From Oscillospiraceae bacterium (GTDB taxonomy: Bacteria > Bacillota > Clostridia > Oscillospirales > Oscillospiraceae), in contig JAETQF010000006.1 of assembly GCA_021770845.1 (NCBI GenBank), positions 1-64,000 of the forward strand: a stretch of 64,000 nt of DNA, in the 5' to 3' direction. How positions within the stretch are numbered: position 1 is the stretch's first letter; each line of letters opens with the position of its first letter. Shown here piece by piece: positions 41,612 through 50,825 of this stretch. The notes under the pieces are model-generated. The model was not told the DNA's origin. It saw only the letters and a list, made by a program, of their open reading frames with translations, and searched no databases. Made by a program: the position numbers and the translations under genes.

Positions 41612-41873
41612 AGCGCGAGGATGAGGATCAGTACCCATGGATCTCCTGCCCAGAGAGCCCCCGGCTTGGTGGAAGGGGGAGAGGAGCCCCTGGCGAATAC
41701 CCCTCGGAGCGGCCGCCTGAACGGGACGATCCCCCAGTAGGGCCGGACGGGTGCGCCCGGTACAGCGCCGGGGTTCTGCTGGGAACCCCTTGAGGCCGCT
41801 TTTGTGAGAAAGCGGCAACACAGAGGTGGTACCGCGAGCTTTCGCCCTCTGTCCCTAAGGGACAGGGGGTTTT
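41612..41873 (+). promoter_or_regulatory. T-box riboswitch, tyrosine specifier
   Basis: The T-box core AGAGGTGGTACCGCG lies at 41822-41836, with TGGT able to pair with an ACCA tRNA end. The Stem I region carries GATCAGTACCCATGG, whose TAC (41632-41634) is the tyrosine specifier. The terminator CCCTCTGTCC / GGACAGGGGG (41845-41869) followed by TTTT competes with the antiterminator. Uncharged tRNA-Tyr would allow tyrS transcription. Confidence 0.93.
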
Positions 41874-41905
41874 CTGTTCCAAAAACTGAAAAAGGAGAAA
41901 GAAGT

Positions 41906-43138
41906 ATGACAATTTACGATGAACTCGTGGCCCGGGGCCTGGTGGCCCAGGTCACCAGCGAGGACGAGGTGAAGAACCTCATCAACAACGGCAAGGCCAC
42001 CTTCTATATCGGCTACGACTGCACGGCGGACAGCCTGACGGCGGGGCACTTTGTCACCCTCACCCTGATGAAGCGGCTCCAGCAGGCGGGCAACAAGCCC
42101 ATCGCCCTCATCGGCGGCGGCACCACCACCATCGGCGACCCCTCCGGCCGCACCGATATGCGCAAGATGCTCTCCCGGGAGGACATCAACCACAACGCCC
42201 AGTGCTTCAAGCACCAGATGGAGCGGTTCATCGACTTCGGCGAGGGCCCCGGCCAGGCCATGATGCTCAACAACGCCGACTGGCTGCTGGATCTCAACTA
42301 CGTGGAGCTGCTGCGGGAGGTGGGGGCCTGCTTCTCGGTGAACAATATGCTCCGGGCGGACTGCTACAAGCAGCGCATGGAGAAGGGCCTGTCCTTCCTG
42401 GAGTTCAACTATATGATCATGCAGTCCTACGACTTCTACCATATGTTCCAGACCGTGGGCTGCAACCTCCAGTGCGGCGGCAACGACCAGTGGAGCAATA
42501 TGCTGGGCGGCACGGAGCTGATCCGCCGCAAGCTGGGCAAGGACTCCCACTGCATGACCATCAACCTGCTCACCGACTCCCAGGGGAACAAGATGGGCAA
42601 GACCGCCGGCAACGCCGTGTGGCTGGATCCCAACAAGACCAGCCCCTACGACTTCTACCAGTACTGGCGCAACGTGGGGGACGCGGACGTGATGAAGTGC
42701 GTCCGCTGGCTCACCTTCCTGCCCCTGGAGCAGATCGACGAGATGGATCACTGGAAGGATGCCCAGCTCAACCAGGCCAAGGAGATCCTGGCCTGGGAGC
42801 TGACCAATATGGTGCACGGCAAGGAGGAGGCGGACAAGGCCCAGGCCGCCGCCCGGGCGCTGTTCTCCGGCGGCGGGGACGCGGGGGAGATGCCGTCCAC
42901 CCAGCTGGCGGACGCCGATTTCACCGACGGCTCCATCGGCGCGCTGACCCTGCTGGTGAAGTGCGGGCTGGCGGTCTCCAACGGCGAGGCCCGGCGGCTC
43001 ATCCAGCAGGGGGGCGTGGCCGTGGCCGACGAGAAGGTGTCCGACCCCGCGGCCCAGTTCCCCAGGGAGAAGTTCGCCGGGGAGGGCGTTATCCTCAAGA
43101 AGGGCAAGAAGGTGTTTCACCGGGCTGTGCTGGCGTGA
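41906..43138 (+). CDS. tyrS: Tyrosyl-tRNA synthetase
   Basis: A 410-residue class I synthetase charging tRNA-Tyr. YIGYDCTADSLTAGHFVTL (about 34-52) is the HIGH region, here reading TAGH. GGGTTTIGDPSGRTDMR lies near 73. KMGKT near 231 stands where KMSKS is usual. The C-terminal S4 domain (about 345-405) has VSNGEARRLIQQGGVAVADE. AAAGGAG precedes the ATG at 41906. Controlled by the T-box upstream. Confidence 0.97.
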   Translation: MTIYDELVARGLVAQVTSEDEVKNLINNGKATFYIGYDCTADSLTAGHFVTLTLMKRLQQAGNKPIALIGGGTTTIGDPSGRTDMRKMLSREDINHNAQCFKHQMERFIDFGEGPGQAMMLNNADWLLDLNYVELLREVGACFSVNNMLRADCYKQRMEKGLSFLEFNYMIMQSYDFYHMFQTVGCNLQCGGNDQWSNMLGGTELIRRKLGKDSHCMTINLLTDSQGNKMGKTAGNAVWLDPNKTSPYDFYQYWRNVGDADVMKCVRWLTFLPLEQIDEMDHWKDAQLNQAKEILAWELTNMVHGKEEADKAQAAARALFSGGGDAGEMPSTQLADADFTDGSIGALTLLVKCGLAVSNGEARRLIQQGGVAVADEKVSDPAAQFPREKFAGEGVILKKGKKVFHRAVLA

Positions 43139-43145
43139 GGAACGA

Positions 43146-43679
43146 ATGATTTATTTAATGAGACATGGGGCCGATGCTCCAGACAGATACGGCGGTTGGA
43201 GTGATTTCGGTTTGACCGATGTTGGAAAGGAGCAGGTTTGTGAGGCGAGGCTTCAACTGCTGAATAAAGGTATCACGGAGATATATTCAAGTGATTTGGC
43301 CCGCGCAAAAGAAACTGCACAGCTTGTAGCAGAGTATCTCGGTTTGCCGGTGATCTACCTGCCCGAATTCAGAGAGTCAAATAACGGATACCTGGCCGGA
43401 ATGCTGAAAGAAGAAGCGGCCCGGAAATATCCGGGAAAATATTGGAACAATTTGGGATGGGAGGAGCCATGGCCTGGTGGAGAAAGCCCGCAAATGTTTT
43501 ACCAGAGAATCAGAACCGCATGGTATGAATTTAAGGATAAAGTCCATGGTAAAACGGTATTGCTTGTATCGCATGGTGGTGTAATGAACATCATATTATG
43601 CTTAGAAAACGATACGCCTTACACCAACAAAGAAACTCGATATAAAATCTGTGATGCTGAAATTATAGGTATTGACTGA
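43146..43679 (+). CDS. Histidine phosphatase superfamily (phosphoglycerate-mutase-like) protein
   Basis: A 177-residue enzyme with the RHG signature in IYLMRHGADAPDRYGG (residues 2-17), a YSSDLARAKETAQLVAEYL motif (about 47) and the second histidine in VLLVSHGGVMNIILCLEN (about 138). The acid/base Glu is likely in EFRESNNGYLAG. Substrate unknown; relatives include alpha-ribazole phosphatase and broad phosphatases. It follows tyrS by seven bases and looks lower in G+C than tyrS and dapB. Confidence 0.9.
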   Translation: MIYLMRHGADAPDRYGGWSDFGLTDVGKEQVCEARLQLLNKGITEIYSSDLARAKETAQLVAEYLGLPVIYLPEFRESNNGYLAGMLKEEAARKYPGKYWNNLGWEEPWPGGESPQMFYQRIRTAWYEFKDKVHGKTVLLVSHGGVMNIILCLENDTPYTNKETRYKICDAEIIGID

Positions 43680-43694
43680 AATGTAACTTTATGA

Positions 43695-43732
43695 AAGGGC
43701 AAGGCAAACCATTTATGGTCTGTCTTGCCCTT
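43695..43732. terminator. Bidirectional hairpin between convergent genes
   Basis: AAGGGCAAG / CTTGCCCTT outer stem with inner ACCA/TGGT pairing. It lies between the phosphatase gene (plus) and dapB (minus). No T-run on either side. Confidence 0.55.
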
Positions 43733-43800
43733 ACTGCTGGACGGAGCTTCACACTTTTGTAATCTCTATAGTACTCAACGAAACAAATCTTTTCCTGAGT

Positions 43801-44568
43801 TTACTTGCCCTGCGCCGCAATAAGATCAGACATATTGTACAGTCCGGTTGTACCCACCCCGGCCAGGAACTTGGCCGCCTTCACCGCCCCCACGGCGAAT
43901 ACTTCCCGGCTGGCGGCGTGGTGGCGGAACTCGACAACCTCGTCCCGTCCGGCGAACACCACCGTATGCTCCCCCACGATGGTGCCCCCCCGGAGGGAGG
44001 AGATGCCGATCTCCCGCCCATCCCGGGGCCTGCGGACGCTGTGGCGGTCATAGACGTACTCCGCCTCATAGGGCAGAGCCTGCGCGGCCGCGTCCGCCAG
44101 CATCAGGGCGGTGCCGCTGGGGGCGTCCAGCTTCCGGCGGTGGTGGCGCTCCTCAATCTCCACGTCGAAGTCCTCCCCCAGCAGGGCCGCGGCCCGGCGC
44201 ACCAGATCCACCAGCACGTTGACCCCGATGGACATATTGGCGGAGCGGAACAGGGGGACGGACTGGGACGCCGCCTCAATCCGGGCCAGCTGCTCCTCCG
44301 AATAGCCGGTGGTGGCCAGCACCGCGGGCAGCCGTCGGGCGGCGCAGAACTCCAGCAGCCCCTCCAGGGCGGCGGGGTGGGAGAAGTCAATGAGTACGTC
44401 CCCCTCCAGGTTGCAGGCGGCGGGGGAGGGGAACACGGGGAAGCCCTCCATGGGCTGGGCCAGCAGGTCGATGCCGGCGGCCACCTCCACCTCCGGGTCG
44501 TTGGCGCAGATGTCCGCCACCGCCCGGCCCATGTGGCCGCAGCAGCCGGAAAGGATGATCTTTTGCAT
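43801..44568 (-). CDS. dapB: 4-hydroxy-tetrahydrodipicolinate reductase
   Basis: A 255-residue NAD(P)H reductase of the diaminopimelate/lysine pathway. Nucleotide-binding LSGCCGHMGRAVADI at residues 5-19. Catalytic motif EIEERHHRRKLDAPSGTALM (about 136) with the two histidines and Lys, and a late FAVGAVKAAKFLAG. The ATG at 44568 has AAAAGGAGC upstream. Last gene of asd-dapA-dapB, separated from dapA by a strong hairpin. Confidence 0.97.
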   Translation of the reverse strand: MQKIILSGCCGHMGRAVADICANDPEVEVAAGIDLLAQPMEGFPVFPSPAACNLEGDVLIDFSHPAALEGLLEFCAARRLPAVLATTGYSEEQLARIEAASQSVPLFRSANMSIGVNVLVDLVRRAAALLGEDFDVEIEERHHRRKLDAPSGTALMLADAAAQALPYEAEYVYDRHSVRRPRDGREIGISSLRGGTIVGEHTVVFAGRDEVVEFRHHAASREVFAVGAVKAAKFLAGVGTTGLYNMSDLIAAQGK

Positions 44569-44585
44569 AAGAGCAGCTCCTTTTG

Positions 44586-44617
44586 CCGCCCCGCCATCCC
44601 CTGGGACGGCGGGGCGG
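44586..44617 (-). terminator. Intercistronic hairpin between dapA and dapB
   Basis: CCGCCCCGCC pairs with GGCGGGGCGG, with inner TCCC/GGGA pairs, immediately upstream of the dapB ribosome-binding site. There is no T-run; it may set relative expression or RNA stability rather than end transcription. Confidence 0.45.
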
Positions 44618-44620
44618 AGG

Positions 44621-45511
44621 TTACTTCAGCAGTCCCGCCCGCTCCATGGCGCGGCGGAGGACGTCCAGGTTCTTGTCCGAAATGTCGCACAGGGGCAGGC
44701 GCAGGGAGCCCGCGTCCATGCCCAGCAGGTTCATGGCGGCCTTGATGGGGATGGGGTTCACCTCGGTGAACAAAGCGTCGATGAGATCCATGTACTGGAT
44801 TTGCAGCTGGGAGGCGGCGGCGAAGTCGTTGTCCAGGCACAGGTGGCTCATCTCCACCATCACCTTGGGGATGATGTTGGAGGCCACCGAGATCACGCCC
44901 TTGGCCCCCAAGGCCATCATGGGCACCACCTGATCGTCGTTGCCCGACCAGATGTAGAAGTCGTCCCCGCACAGGAACCGGGTGTGGGCCAGCAGGGAGA
45001 AGTTGCCGCTGGCCTCCTTCACGCCGTTGATCTTGGGGTTCCGGGACAGCACCTGGTACGTCTCGGCGGTGAAGGACACGCCGGTGCGTCCGGGCACGTT
45101 GTAGAGGATGATGGGCAGATCCACCCGGTCGGCGATGTACTCGTAGTGCTTGATGAGGCCGGTCTGGCTGGCCTTGTTGTAGTAGGGGGTGACGTGGAGC
45201 AGGGCGTCCGCCCCGGAGTCCTGGGCGTGCTGGGACAGGTAGACGGCGGCGGATGTGTCGTTGGAGCCCGCCCCGGCGATGACCTTCACCCGGTGGTTGA
45301 CGCGCTTCACGCAGAACTCCACGGCGGCGATGTGCTCCCGGAGGGACATGGTGGCGGACTCGCCGGTGGTGCCGCACACGCACACCGCGTCCACCCCCGC
45401 CTCAATCTGGGCGTCGATGAGGCGGCCGAAGGCGTCATAATTGATGATGTTGTTCTGATCAAAGGGGGTGATCAGGGCGGGGCAGGAGCCGGTAAAGACG
45501 GGAGTTCTCAT
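44621..45511 (-). CDS. dapA: 4-hydroxy-tetrahydrodipicolinate synthase
   Basis: A 296-residue aldolase-fold enzyme joining pyruvate and aspartate semialdehyde. GSCPALITPFDQNN at residues 8-21, CVCGTTGESATM (about 44), and VTPYYNKASQTGLIKHYE (about 106) with the catalytic Tyr. NVPGRTGVSF lies near 137, and the Schiff-base Lys is in INGVKEASGNF (about 158). Behind AAAGGAT. It directly follows asd. Confidence 0.97.
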   Translation of the reverse strand: MRTPVFTGSCPALITPFDQNNIINYDAFGRLIDAQIEAGVDAVCVCGTTGESATMSLREHIAAVEFCVKRVNHRVKVIAGAGSNDTSAAVYLSQHAQDSGADALLHVTPYYNKASQTGLIKHYEYIADRVDLPIILYNVPGRTGVSFTAETYQVLSRNPKINGVKEASGNFSLLAHTRFLCGDDFYIWSGNDDQVVPMMALGAKGVISVASNIIPKVMVEMSHLCLDNDFAAASQLQIQYMDLIDALFTEVNPIPIKAAMNLLGMDAGSLRLPLCDISDKNLDVLRRAMERAGLLK

Positions 45512-45544
45512 AAATCAGCATCCTTTCAAGCGATTTCTGGCCTT

Positions 45545-46630
45545 TTACTTGCGCTCAATGTATCCCTCGGCGCACAGCAGCTCGGCCAGCTCCACGCCGC
45601 CGCCCGCCGCGCCCCGCAGGGTGTTGTGGGACAGGGAGACAAACTTGTAATCGTACTGGCTGTCCGGGCGCAGGCGGCCGATGGACACCGCCATGCCCCC
45701 CTCCAGATCCCGATCCAGCTTGGCCTGGGGCCGGTCGGGCTCCTCAAAGTAGTGGAGGAACTGCTTGGGGGCGGAGGGGAGCTCCAGCTCCTGGGCGCGG
45801 CCCTTGAAGCCGGCCCACGCCTCCTTCATCTGCTCCATGGTGGGCTTGTTCTGGAAGGTGACGAAGGCGGCGGCGGTGTGGCCGTTGGACACGGGCACCC
45901 GCAGGCACTGGGCGGTGATGGAGACGCCCTCCGCGTTGACAATGACACCGTTTTCCACGTGTCCCCACACCTTCAGGGGCTCCTGCTCGGACTTCTCCTC
46001 CTCGCCGCCGATGTAGGGGATCAGGTTATCCACCATCTCGGGCCAGGTCTCGAAGGTCTTGCCCGCGCCGGAGATGGCCTGGTAGGTGCACACCAGCACC
46101 TTCTCAATGCCGAAGGAGCGCAGAGGGGACAGGGCGGGCACATAGCTCTGGATGGAGCAGTTGGACTTGACGGCGATGAAGCCCCGCTTCGTCCCCAGAC
46201 GCTGGCGCTGGGCCTTGATCACCTCGATGTGCTCCGGGTTCACCTCGGGGATGACCATGGGCACGTCGGGCGTCCAGCGGTGGGCGGAGTTGTTGGACAC
46301 CACCGGGCACTCCCGGCGGGCGTACTCCTCCTCCAGGGCGCGGATCTCGTCCTTCTTCATGTCCACGGCGGAGAACACGAAATCCACCATGCCGCAGATC
46401 TGTTCCACATCGTCCTGGGCGGAGAGCAGGATCAAGTCCCTGGCCTCCTCCGGGATGGGGGTGTCCATGGCCCAGCGGCCCGCCACCGCGTTCTCGTACC
46501 GCTTGCCCGCGGAGCGGGGGCTGGCGGCCACCACAGTGAGCTGGAACCAGGGGTGGTTTTCCAGAAGGGTGACGAATCGCTGGCCCACCATGCCGGTGGC
46601 GCCGATGACGCCCACTTTATACTTTTCCAT
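45545..46630 (-). CDS. asd: Aspartate-semialdehyde dehydrogenase (archaeal/fungal-type subfamily)
   Basis: A 361-residue dehydrogenase making aspartate semialdehyde, the branch substrate for DapA. NADP loop VGVIGATGMVGQRFV (residues 6-20), the catalytic Cys in AVKSNCSIQSYVPALSPL (about 150) and GAGKTFETWPEMVDNLIPYI (about 186). The sequence type is the longer variant common in archaea and fungi, also found in Clostridia. ATG at 46630 behind GAGGAGG. Leads asd-dapA-dapB. Confidence 0.95.
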   Translation of the reverse strand: MEKYKVGVIGATGMVGQRFVTLLENHPWFQLTVVAASPRSAGKRYENAVAGRWAMDTPIPEEARDLILLSAQDDVEQICGMVDFVFSAVDMKKDEIRALEEEYARRECPVVSNNSAHRWTPDVPMVIPEVNPEHIEVIKAQRQRLGTKRGFIAVKSNCSIQSYVPALSPLRSFGIEKVLVCTYQAISGAGKTFETWPEMVDNLIPYIGGEEEKSEQEPLKVWGHVENGVIVNAEGVSITAQCLRVPVSNGHTAAAFVTFQNKPTMEQMKEAWAGFKGRAQELELPSAPKQFLHYFEEPDRPQAKLDRDLEGGMAVSIGRLRPDSQYDYKFVSLSHNTLRGAAGGGVELAELLCAEGYIERK

Positions 46631-46671
46631 GACACTTGACCTCCTCGCGCCCGCCGGGGGCAATTTGGGGC

Positions 46672-46700
46672 TTGCGGCCTGACGGCGGATACGCTATAAT
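46672..46700 (+). promoter_or_regulatory. Promoter of the SpoIID-family gene
   Basis: TTGCGG (46672-46677), 17 bp, perfect TATAAT (46695-46700). It lies inside the untranslated leader of the opposing asd transcript. Confidence 0.6.
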
Positions 46701-46752
46701 AAAAATACTGTCGAAATTTGGGACGCCGGGATGAACCCGTGTATTACTTATC

Positions 46753-46781
46753 AATATAACATTAACACGCTAAAGTGTCAA
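46753..46781 (-). promoter_or_regulatory. Promoter of asd-dapA-dapB
   Basis: Minus strand perfect TTGACA (46776-46781), 17 bp, TATATT (46753-46758). The leader of about 115 nt is too short for a standard lysine riboswitch, and none was recognised. Confidence 0.85.
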
Positions 46782-46820
46782 TTTGGCACCAACCCCCGAA
46801 GTGGAGAAATGGAGAAGCTC

Positions 46821-48560
46821 ATGAAGCGAAAATTCGTGCAAATTGCAGTCCTGTGCCTGTCCGCCGTTCTGCTGTCCCTGTGCGCCGGGGGGCAGCGGGC
46901 CGCCGCCGCCCCCACCGGGAGCGGCCAGCGGATCATCCGGGTGGGCCTCCACTTCGGCACCGGGGCCATGGAGGGACTGAACTTCGCCAACACCACCGGC
47001 GTTGGCTACCGGTTCGGCTATTACGACGGGGCGAACCAGTTTGTCCCCCTGGGCTCCACCGGGCAGAAGGCCATCTCCGTCGTCAAGACCATGAACGTCT
47101 ACTACGGCACCTTCAGCGGTTATACCAGCTACCACTCCGCCCTCACCACCGCCAATGTGGCGGTGGGGGAGTACCACCTCCAGCTCCCCGGCAGCTACTC
47201 CTCCTTCGCAGAGGCCCAGGCGGCGGCGTCCGCCTATGCGGGGGGCTTCCCGGCGTACATCGGCGGGACGTTCTATGCCCGTGTGGGCAACTACACCGCC
47301 CGGGCGGGGGCGGAGACCGCCCAGGCCGCGCTGGCCGCCCAGGGGGTGGAGACGGTCATCAAGGGCACCTCGGAGTACGGCGTCAGCGTGGTGATCACCG
47401 GCACCAACACCATCCTGTTCCAGTTCGACGACCTGGGTCAGGGCACCGGCATGGGCATGGAGCCCAACGCCGAGGGGCCGGGGGAGTACGTCACCCTCAG
47501 CAAGGGCTGCACCTATGTGGGCGGCTTCCGGTTTGAGCGGGTAAACGGCGGCAGCCTCACGGTGGTGAACATTCTGGGCTTTGAGGACTATATCAAGGGC
47601 GTGGTGCCCCACGAGATGTCCAACAGCTGGCCCATCGAGGCGCTGAAGGCCCAGGCGGTGGCCGCCCGGAGCTACGCGCTGTCCCTGGGCAGCAAGCACA
47701 GCAATTACCATTTCGATATCTGCGCTGAGACCCACTGTCAGGCCTATTCCGGCCGCACCCGGGCGGGGAGCAATTCCGACGCCGCCGTGGAGCAGACCGC
47801 GGGGCAGGTGGCCATCTGGAACGGAAAGATCGCCCAGACTGCCTACTATTCCAGCAACGGCGGGGCCAGCGAGAGCTCCTCCACCGTCTGGGGCAGCAAT
47901 CAGGCCAACTACCCCTATCTGGTGGGCAAGGTGGATCCCTATGAGGCCGCGTCCGGGGTCAAGAACGACTACACCAAGACGGTGGACTCGGCCACGCTGG
48001 CCTCCAAGCTGAAGGCCAAGGGCTGCGACGTGGGAGGCGGCGTCGCCTCCATCGCCGTCACCTCGCTGACGGACTCGGGCAACCCCAAGCTGGTGACCTT
48101 CACCGGCAGCAATGGGAAGAAGTTCTCCCTGAACTCCCGGGAGGTGGTGTCGATGCTGGCCCTGTCCTCCTACCGCTACGGCTTTGACACGGCGGCCCCT
48201 GAGCCCTCCAGCCCCGGGCTGAGCGTCAACGGAAAGCCGGTGGACAGCCTTTCCGGGCTGTACGCCGTGGACGGGTCGGGGAACATCGTCCCGGTGGGCG
48301 AAAACGCCTATGTGATCACCGGCAGCGGCGCCACCCAGCCCATCGGGCAAGGAACCGGCGGCGGCTCCAGCGGCTCCGGCGGGCTGGGTACCCTCAGCAG
48401 CACCACCGGGAACAACGGCGTATTCACCTTCATCGGCAAGGGCTGGGGCCACAACGTGGGCATGAGCCAGTGGGGGGCTTACGCCATGGCCCAACAGGGG
48501 TATACTTACCTCAACATCTTACAGTTCTACTATACTGGCATTACGGTGGGATATATGTGA
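46821..48560 (+). CDS. SpoIID/LytB-domain protein with SPOR-like region
   Basis: A 579-residue exported protein. Signal peptide at residues 1-30 ([20 protein letters not shown]). SPOR-like repeat region at about 90-180 with paired aromatic strands ([35 protein letters not shown]). SpoIID/amidase-enhancer domain at about 245-420 ([29 protein letters not shown]) completed at 538-558 by [20 protein letters not shown]. SpoIID proteins are lytic transglycosylases acting on denuded peptidoglycan. ATG at 46821 with GGAG six bases upstream is preferred over one at 46809. The stop overlaps queA. Confidence 0.92.
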   Translation: MKRKFVQIAVLCLSAVLLSLCAGGQRAAAAPTGSGQRIIRVGLHFGTGAMEGLNFANTTGVGYRFGYYDGANQFVPLGSTGQKAISVVKTMNVYYGTFSGYTSYHSALTTANVAVGEYHLQLPGSYSSFAEAQAAASAYAGGFPAYIGGTFYARVGNYTARAGAETAQAALAAQGVETVIKGTSEYGVSVVITGTNTILFQFDDLGQGTGMGMEPNAEGPGEYVTLSKGCTYVGGFRFERVNGGSLTVVNILGFEDYIKGVVPHEMSNSWPIEALKAQAVAARSYALSLGSKHSNYHFDICAETHCQAYSGRTRAGSNSDAAVEQTAGQVAIWNGKIAQTAYYSSNGGASESSSTVWGSNQANYPYLVGKVDPYEAASGVKNDYTKTVDSATLASKLKAKGCDVGGGVASIAVTSLTDSGNPKLVTFTGSNGKKFSLNSREVVSMLALSSYRYGFDTAAPEPSSPGLSVNGKPVDSLSGLYAVDGSGNIVPVGENAYVITGSGATQPIGQGTGGGSSGSGGLGTLSSTTGNNGVFTFIGKGWGHNVGMSQWGAYAMAQQGYTYLNILQFYYTGITVGYM

Positions 48561-49585
48561 AAACCTCGGATTTTTATTTCGACCTCCCCCCGGAGCTCAT
48601 CGCCCAGACCCCCCTGGAGCGGCGGGACGGCTCCCGCCTGCTGACCCTGGACAAAGCCACGGGAGAGACCCGGCACCTGCACTTCTACGACCTGCCCACC
48701 CTGCTGCGCCCCGGGGACTGCCTGGTGCTCAACGACAGCCGGGTGCTGCCCGCCCGTTTGATCGGCAAGCGGGCGGGGGGCGGGGCCTGCGAGGTGCTGC
48801 TGCTCATCGACCGGGGGGATAAGACCTGGGAGTGCCTGGTGCGCCCGGGGAAAAAGCTGCGTACCGGCGCGAAGGTCACCTTCGGGGACGGCCTGATCAA
48901 ACTGTCCGCCGAGATCACAGGCGAGCTGGAGGGCGGCAACCGGCTGGTGCGCTTTGACTACGAGGGCATTTTCCTGGAGACGCTGGAGCGGCTGGGCAAG
49001 ATGCCCCTGCCCCCCTATATCAAGGCGGAGCTGGCCGACGGGGAACGGTATCAGACGGTGTATTCCAAGGTGGTGGGCTCCGCCGCCGCCCCCACGGCGG
49101 GGCTGCACTTCACAAAGGAGCTGCTGGAGCAGGTGCGGGCCATGGGTGTAAAGGTGTGCTACGTGACCCTCCATGTGGGGCTGGGCACCTTCCGCCCAGT
49201 GAAGGCGGAGAACCTGGACGAGCACGAGATGCACTCGGAATACTGCGTGATCCCCCAGGAGACGGCGGATACGATCAACGAGACGAAGCGGGCGGGGGGC
49301 CGGGTGATCTGCGTGGGCACCACCTCCTGCCGCACCATCGAGAGCTGGGCGGACGAGGACGGCGCCCTCAAGGCGTCGGCGGGGTGGACGAATATCTTCA
49401 TCTACCCCGGCTACCGCTTCAAGGTGCTGGACGCCCTGATCACCAACTTCCATCTGCCCGAGTCCACCCTGATCATGCTGGTGTCCGCCCTGGCGGGCCG
49501 GGAGCGGGTGCTGGCGGCCTACGCCGAGGCGGTGCGGGAGCGGTACCGCTTCTTCTCCTTTGGGGACGCCATGTTTATTTCATAG
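48557..49585 (+). CDS. queA: S-adenosylmethionine:tRNA ribosyltransferase-isomerase
   Basis: A 342-residue enzyme that builds epoxyqueuosine on tRNA from preQ1-tRNA and [23 protein letters not shown] at residues 5-24, [14 protein letters not shown] (about 60), [20 protein letters not shown] (about 154), and [11 protein letters not shown] near 255. GTG start at 48557 overlaps the SpoIID stop (GTGA), with GGTGGG upstream. Paired with tgt ten bases downstream. Confidence 0.96.
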   Translation: MKTSDFYFDLPPELIAQTPLERRDGSRLLTLDKATGETRHLHFYDLPTLLRPGDCLVLNDSRVLPARLIGKRAGGGACEVLLLIDRGDKTWECLVRPGKKLRTGAKVTFGDGLIKLSAEITGELEGGNRLVRFDYEGIFLETLERLGKMPLPPYIKAELADGERYQTVYSKVVGSAAAPTAGLHFTKELLEQVRAMGVKVCYVTLHVGLGTFRPVKAENLDEHEMHSEYCVIPQETADTINETKRAGGRVICVGTTSCRTIESWADEDGALKASAGWTNIFIYPGYRFKVLDALITNFHLPESTLIMLVSALAGRERVLAAYAEAVRERYRFFSFGDAMFIS

Positions 49586-49594
49586 GAGGGCATT

Positions 49595-50728
49595 ATGTTT
49601 CGCGTGATCAAAACGGAGGGCGCCGCCCGCCGGGGGGAGTTCACCTGCCCCCACGGCACGGCCCAGACCCCGGTCTTTATGAACGTGGGCACCCAGGGAG
49701 CCATCAAGGGGGCGGTGTCTGCCCTGGACTTGAAGGAGCTGGGCTGCCAGATCGAGCTGTCCAATACCTACCACCTCCATCTGCGCCCTGGGGACGGCGT
49801 GGTGCGGCAGCTGGGGGGGCTCCACAAATTCATGGGCTGGGACGGCCCCATGCTCACCGACTCCGGCGGCTTCCAGGTGTTCTCCCTGGCGGGGCTGCGG
49901 AAGATCACGGAGGAGGGGGTCACCTTCTCCTCCCACATCGACGGCAGGCGGATTTTTATGGGCCCCGAGGAGTCCATGGCCATCCAGTCCAACCTGGGCA
50001 GCGACGTGGCCATGGCCTTTGACGAGTGCGTGGAAAACCCCGCCCCCTACGACTACGCCAAGGCCTCCTGTGAGCGTACCCTGCGGTGGCTGGAGCGGTG
50101 CAAGGCGGAGCACGACCGGCTGTGCGCCCTGCCGGACTGCGTGAACCCGGGGCAGGTGCTGTTCGGCATCAACCAGGGGGCCACCTACGAGGATCTGCGG
50201 GTGTGGCACATGAAGGAGACGGCCAAGATCGACTGCGGCGGCTACGCTATCGGCGGGCTGGCGGTGGGGGAGCCCACCGAGGTGATGTACCAGATCATCG
50301 AGGCGGTGGAGCCCCATATGCCCGCGGACAAGCCCCGGTATCTCATGGGGGTGGGCACGCCGTCCAACATCATCGAGGCGGTGGCCCGGGGGGTGGACTT
50401 TTTTGACTGCGTGATGCCCGCCCGGAATGCCCGCCACGGCAAGCTGTTCACCTGGGAGGGATCGCTGAACCTGAAGAACGAGCGGTTCAAGCTGGATCAG
50501 CGGCCCATCGACCCCCGCTGCGGCTGCCCGGTGTGCCGGAACTTCTCCCGGGCCTACCTGCGCCACCTGTTTGTGGCGGGGGAGATGCTGGCCATGCGGC
50601 TGGCGGTGATGCACAACCTGTATTTCTACAACGAGCTGGCCCGGCGGATCCGGGAGGCCCTGGACGCGGGGCAGTTCGCCGCCTTCCGGGCGGAATACTC
50701 GGAGAAGCTGGCGGGCCGGGCGGACTGA
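49595..50728 (+). CDS. tgt: Queuine tRNA-ribosyltransferase
   Basis: A 377-residue TGT exchanging guanine-34 for preQ1 in tRNAs for Asp, Asn, His and Tyr. Catalytic Asp in LTDSGGFQVFSLAGLRKI (about 87). The FDECVENPAPYDYAK segment lies near 145, followed by GGYAIGGLAVGEPTEVMYQI (about 215) and the nucleophilic Asp in DFFDCVMPARNARHG (about 266). Zinc ligands are in CGCPVCRNFSRAYLRHLF (about 309) and the later His. Starts behind AGGAGGG. Confidence 0.97.
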   Translation: MFRVIKTEGAARRGEFTCPHGTAQTPVFMNVGTQGAIKGAVSALDLKELGCQIELSNTYHLHLRPGDGVVRQLGGLHKFMGWDGPMLTDSGGFQVFSLAGLRKITEEGVTFSSHIDGRRIFMGPEESMAIQSNLGSDVAMAFDECVENPAPYDYAKASCERTLRWLERCKAEHDRLCALPDCVNPGQVLFGINQGATYEDLRVWHMKETAKIDCGGYAIGGLAVGEPTEVMYQIIEAVEPHMPADKPRYLMGVGTPSNIIEAVARGVDFFDCVMPARNARHGKLFTWEGSLNLKNERFKLDQRPIDPRCGCPVCRNFSRAYLRHLFVAGEMLAMRLAVMHNLYFYNELARRIREALDAGQFAAFRAEYSEKLAGRAD

Positions 50729-50756
50729 GGGCCCGGGCGCCGGAGTGTCAAACAAA

Positions 50757-50794
50757 ACACAGCGGCCTCCCGCCGGATGGGGAGGCCGCTGTGT
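50757..50794. terminator. Bidirectional terminator between tgt and the DUF4330 gene
   Basis: A perfect 15-bp stem: ACACAGCGGCCTCCC (50757-50771) with GGGAGGCCGCTGTGT (50780-50794). A T-rich tract follows on plus (TGTCATTTG) and TTTTGTTTGA on minus. Confidence 0.8.
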
Positions 50795-50825
50795 TGTCAT
50801 TTGACGGGAGGCCGGAGAGCGGAAG

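Noticed and set aside
46631-46746. Lysine riboswitch upstream of asd
   Set aside because: The leader is only about 115 nt and shows no recognisable lysine-element core.
46770-48494. 574-residue minus-strand frame antisense to the SpoIID gene
   Set aside because: Low-complexity G/H/A/V composition and no initiation signal; the SpoIID protein on plus has a signal peptide and full domains.
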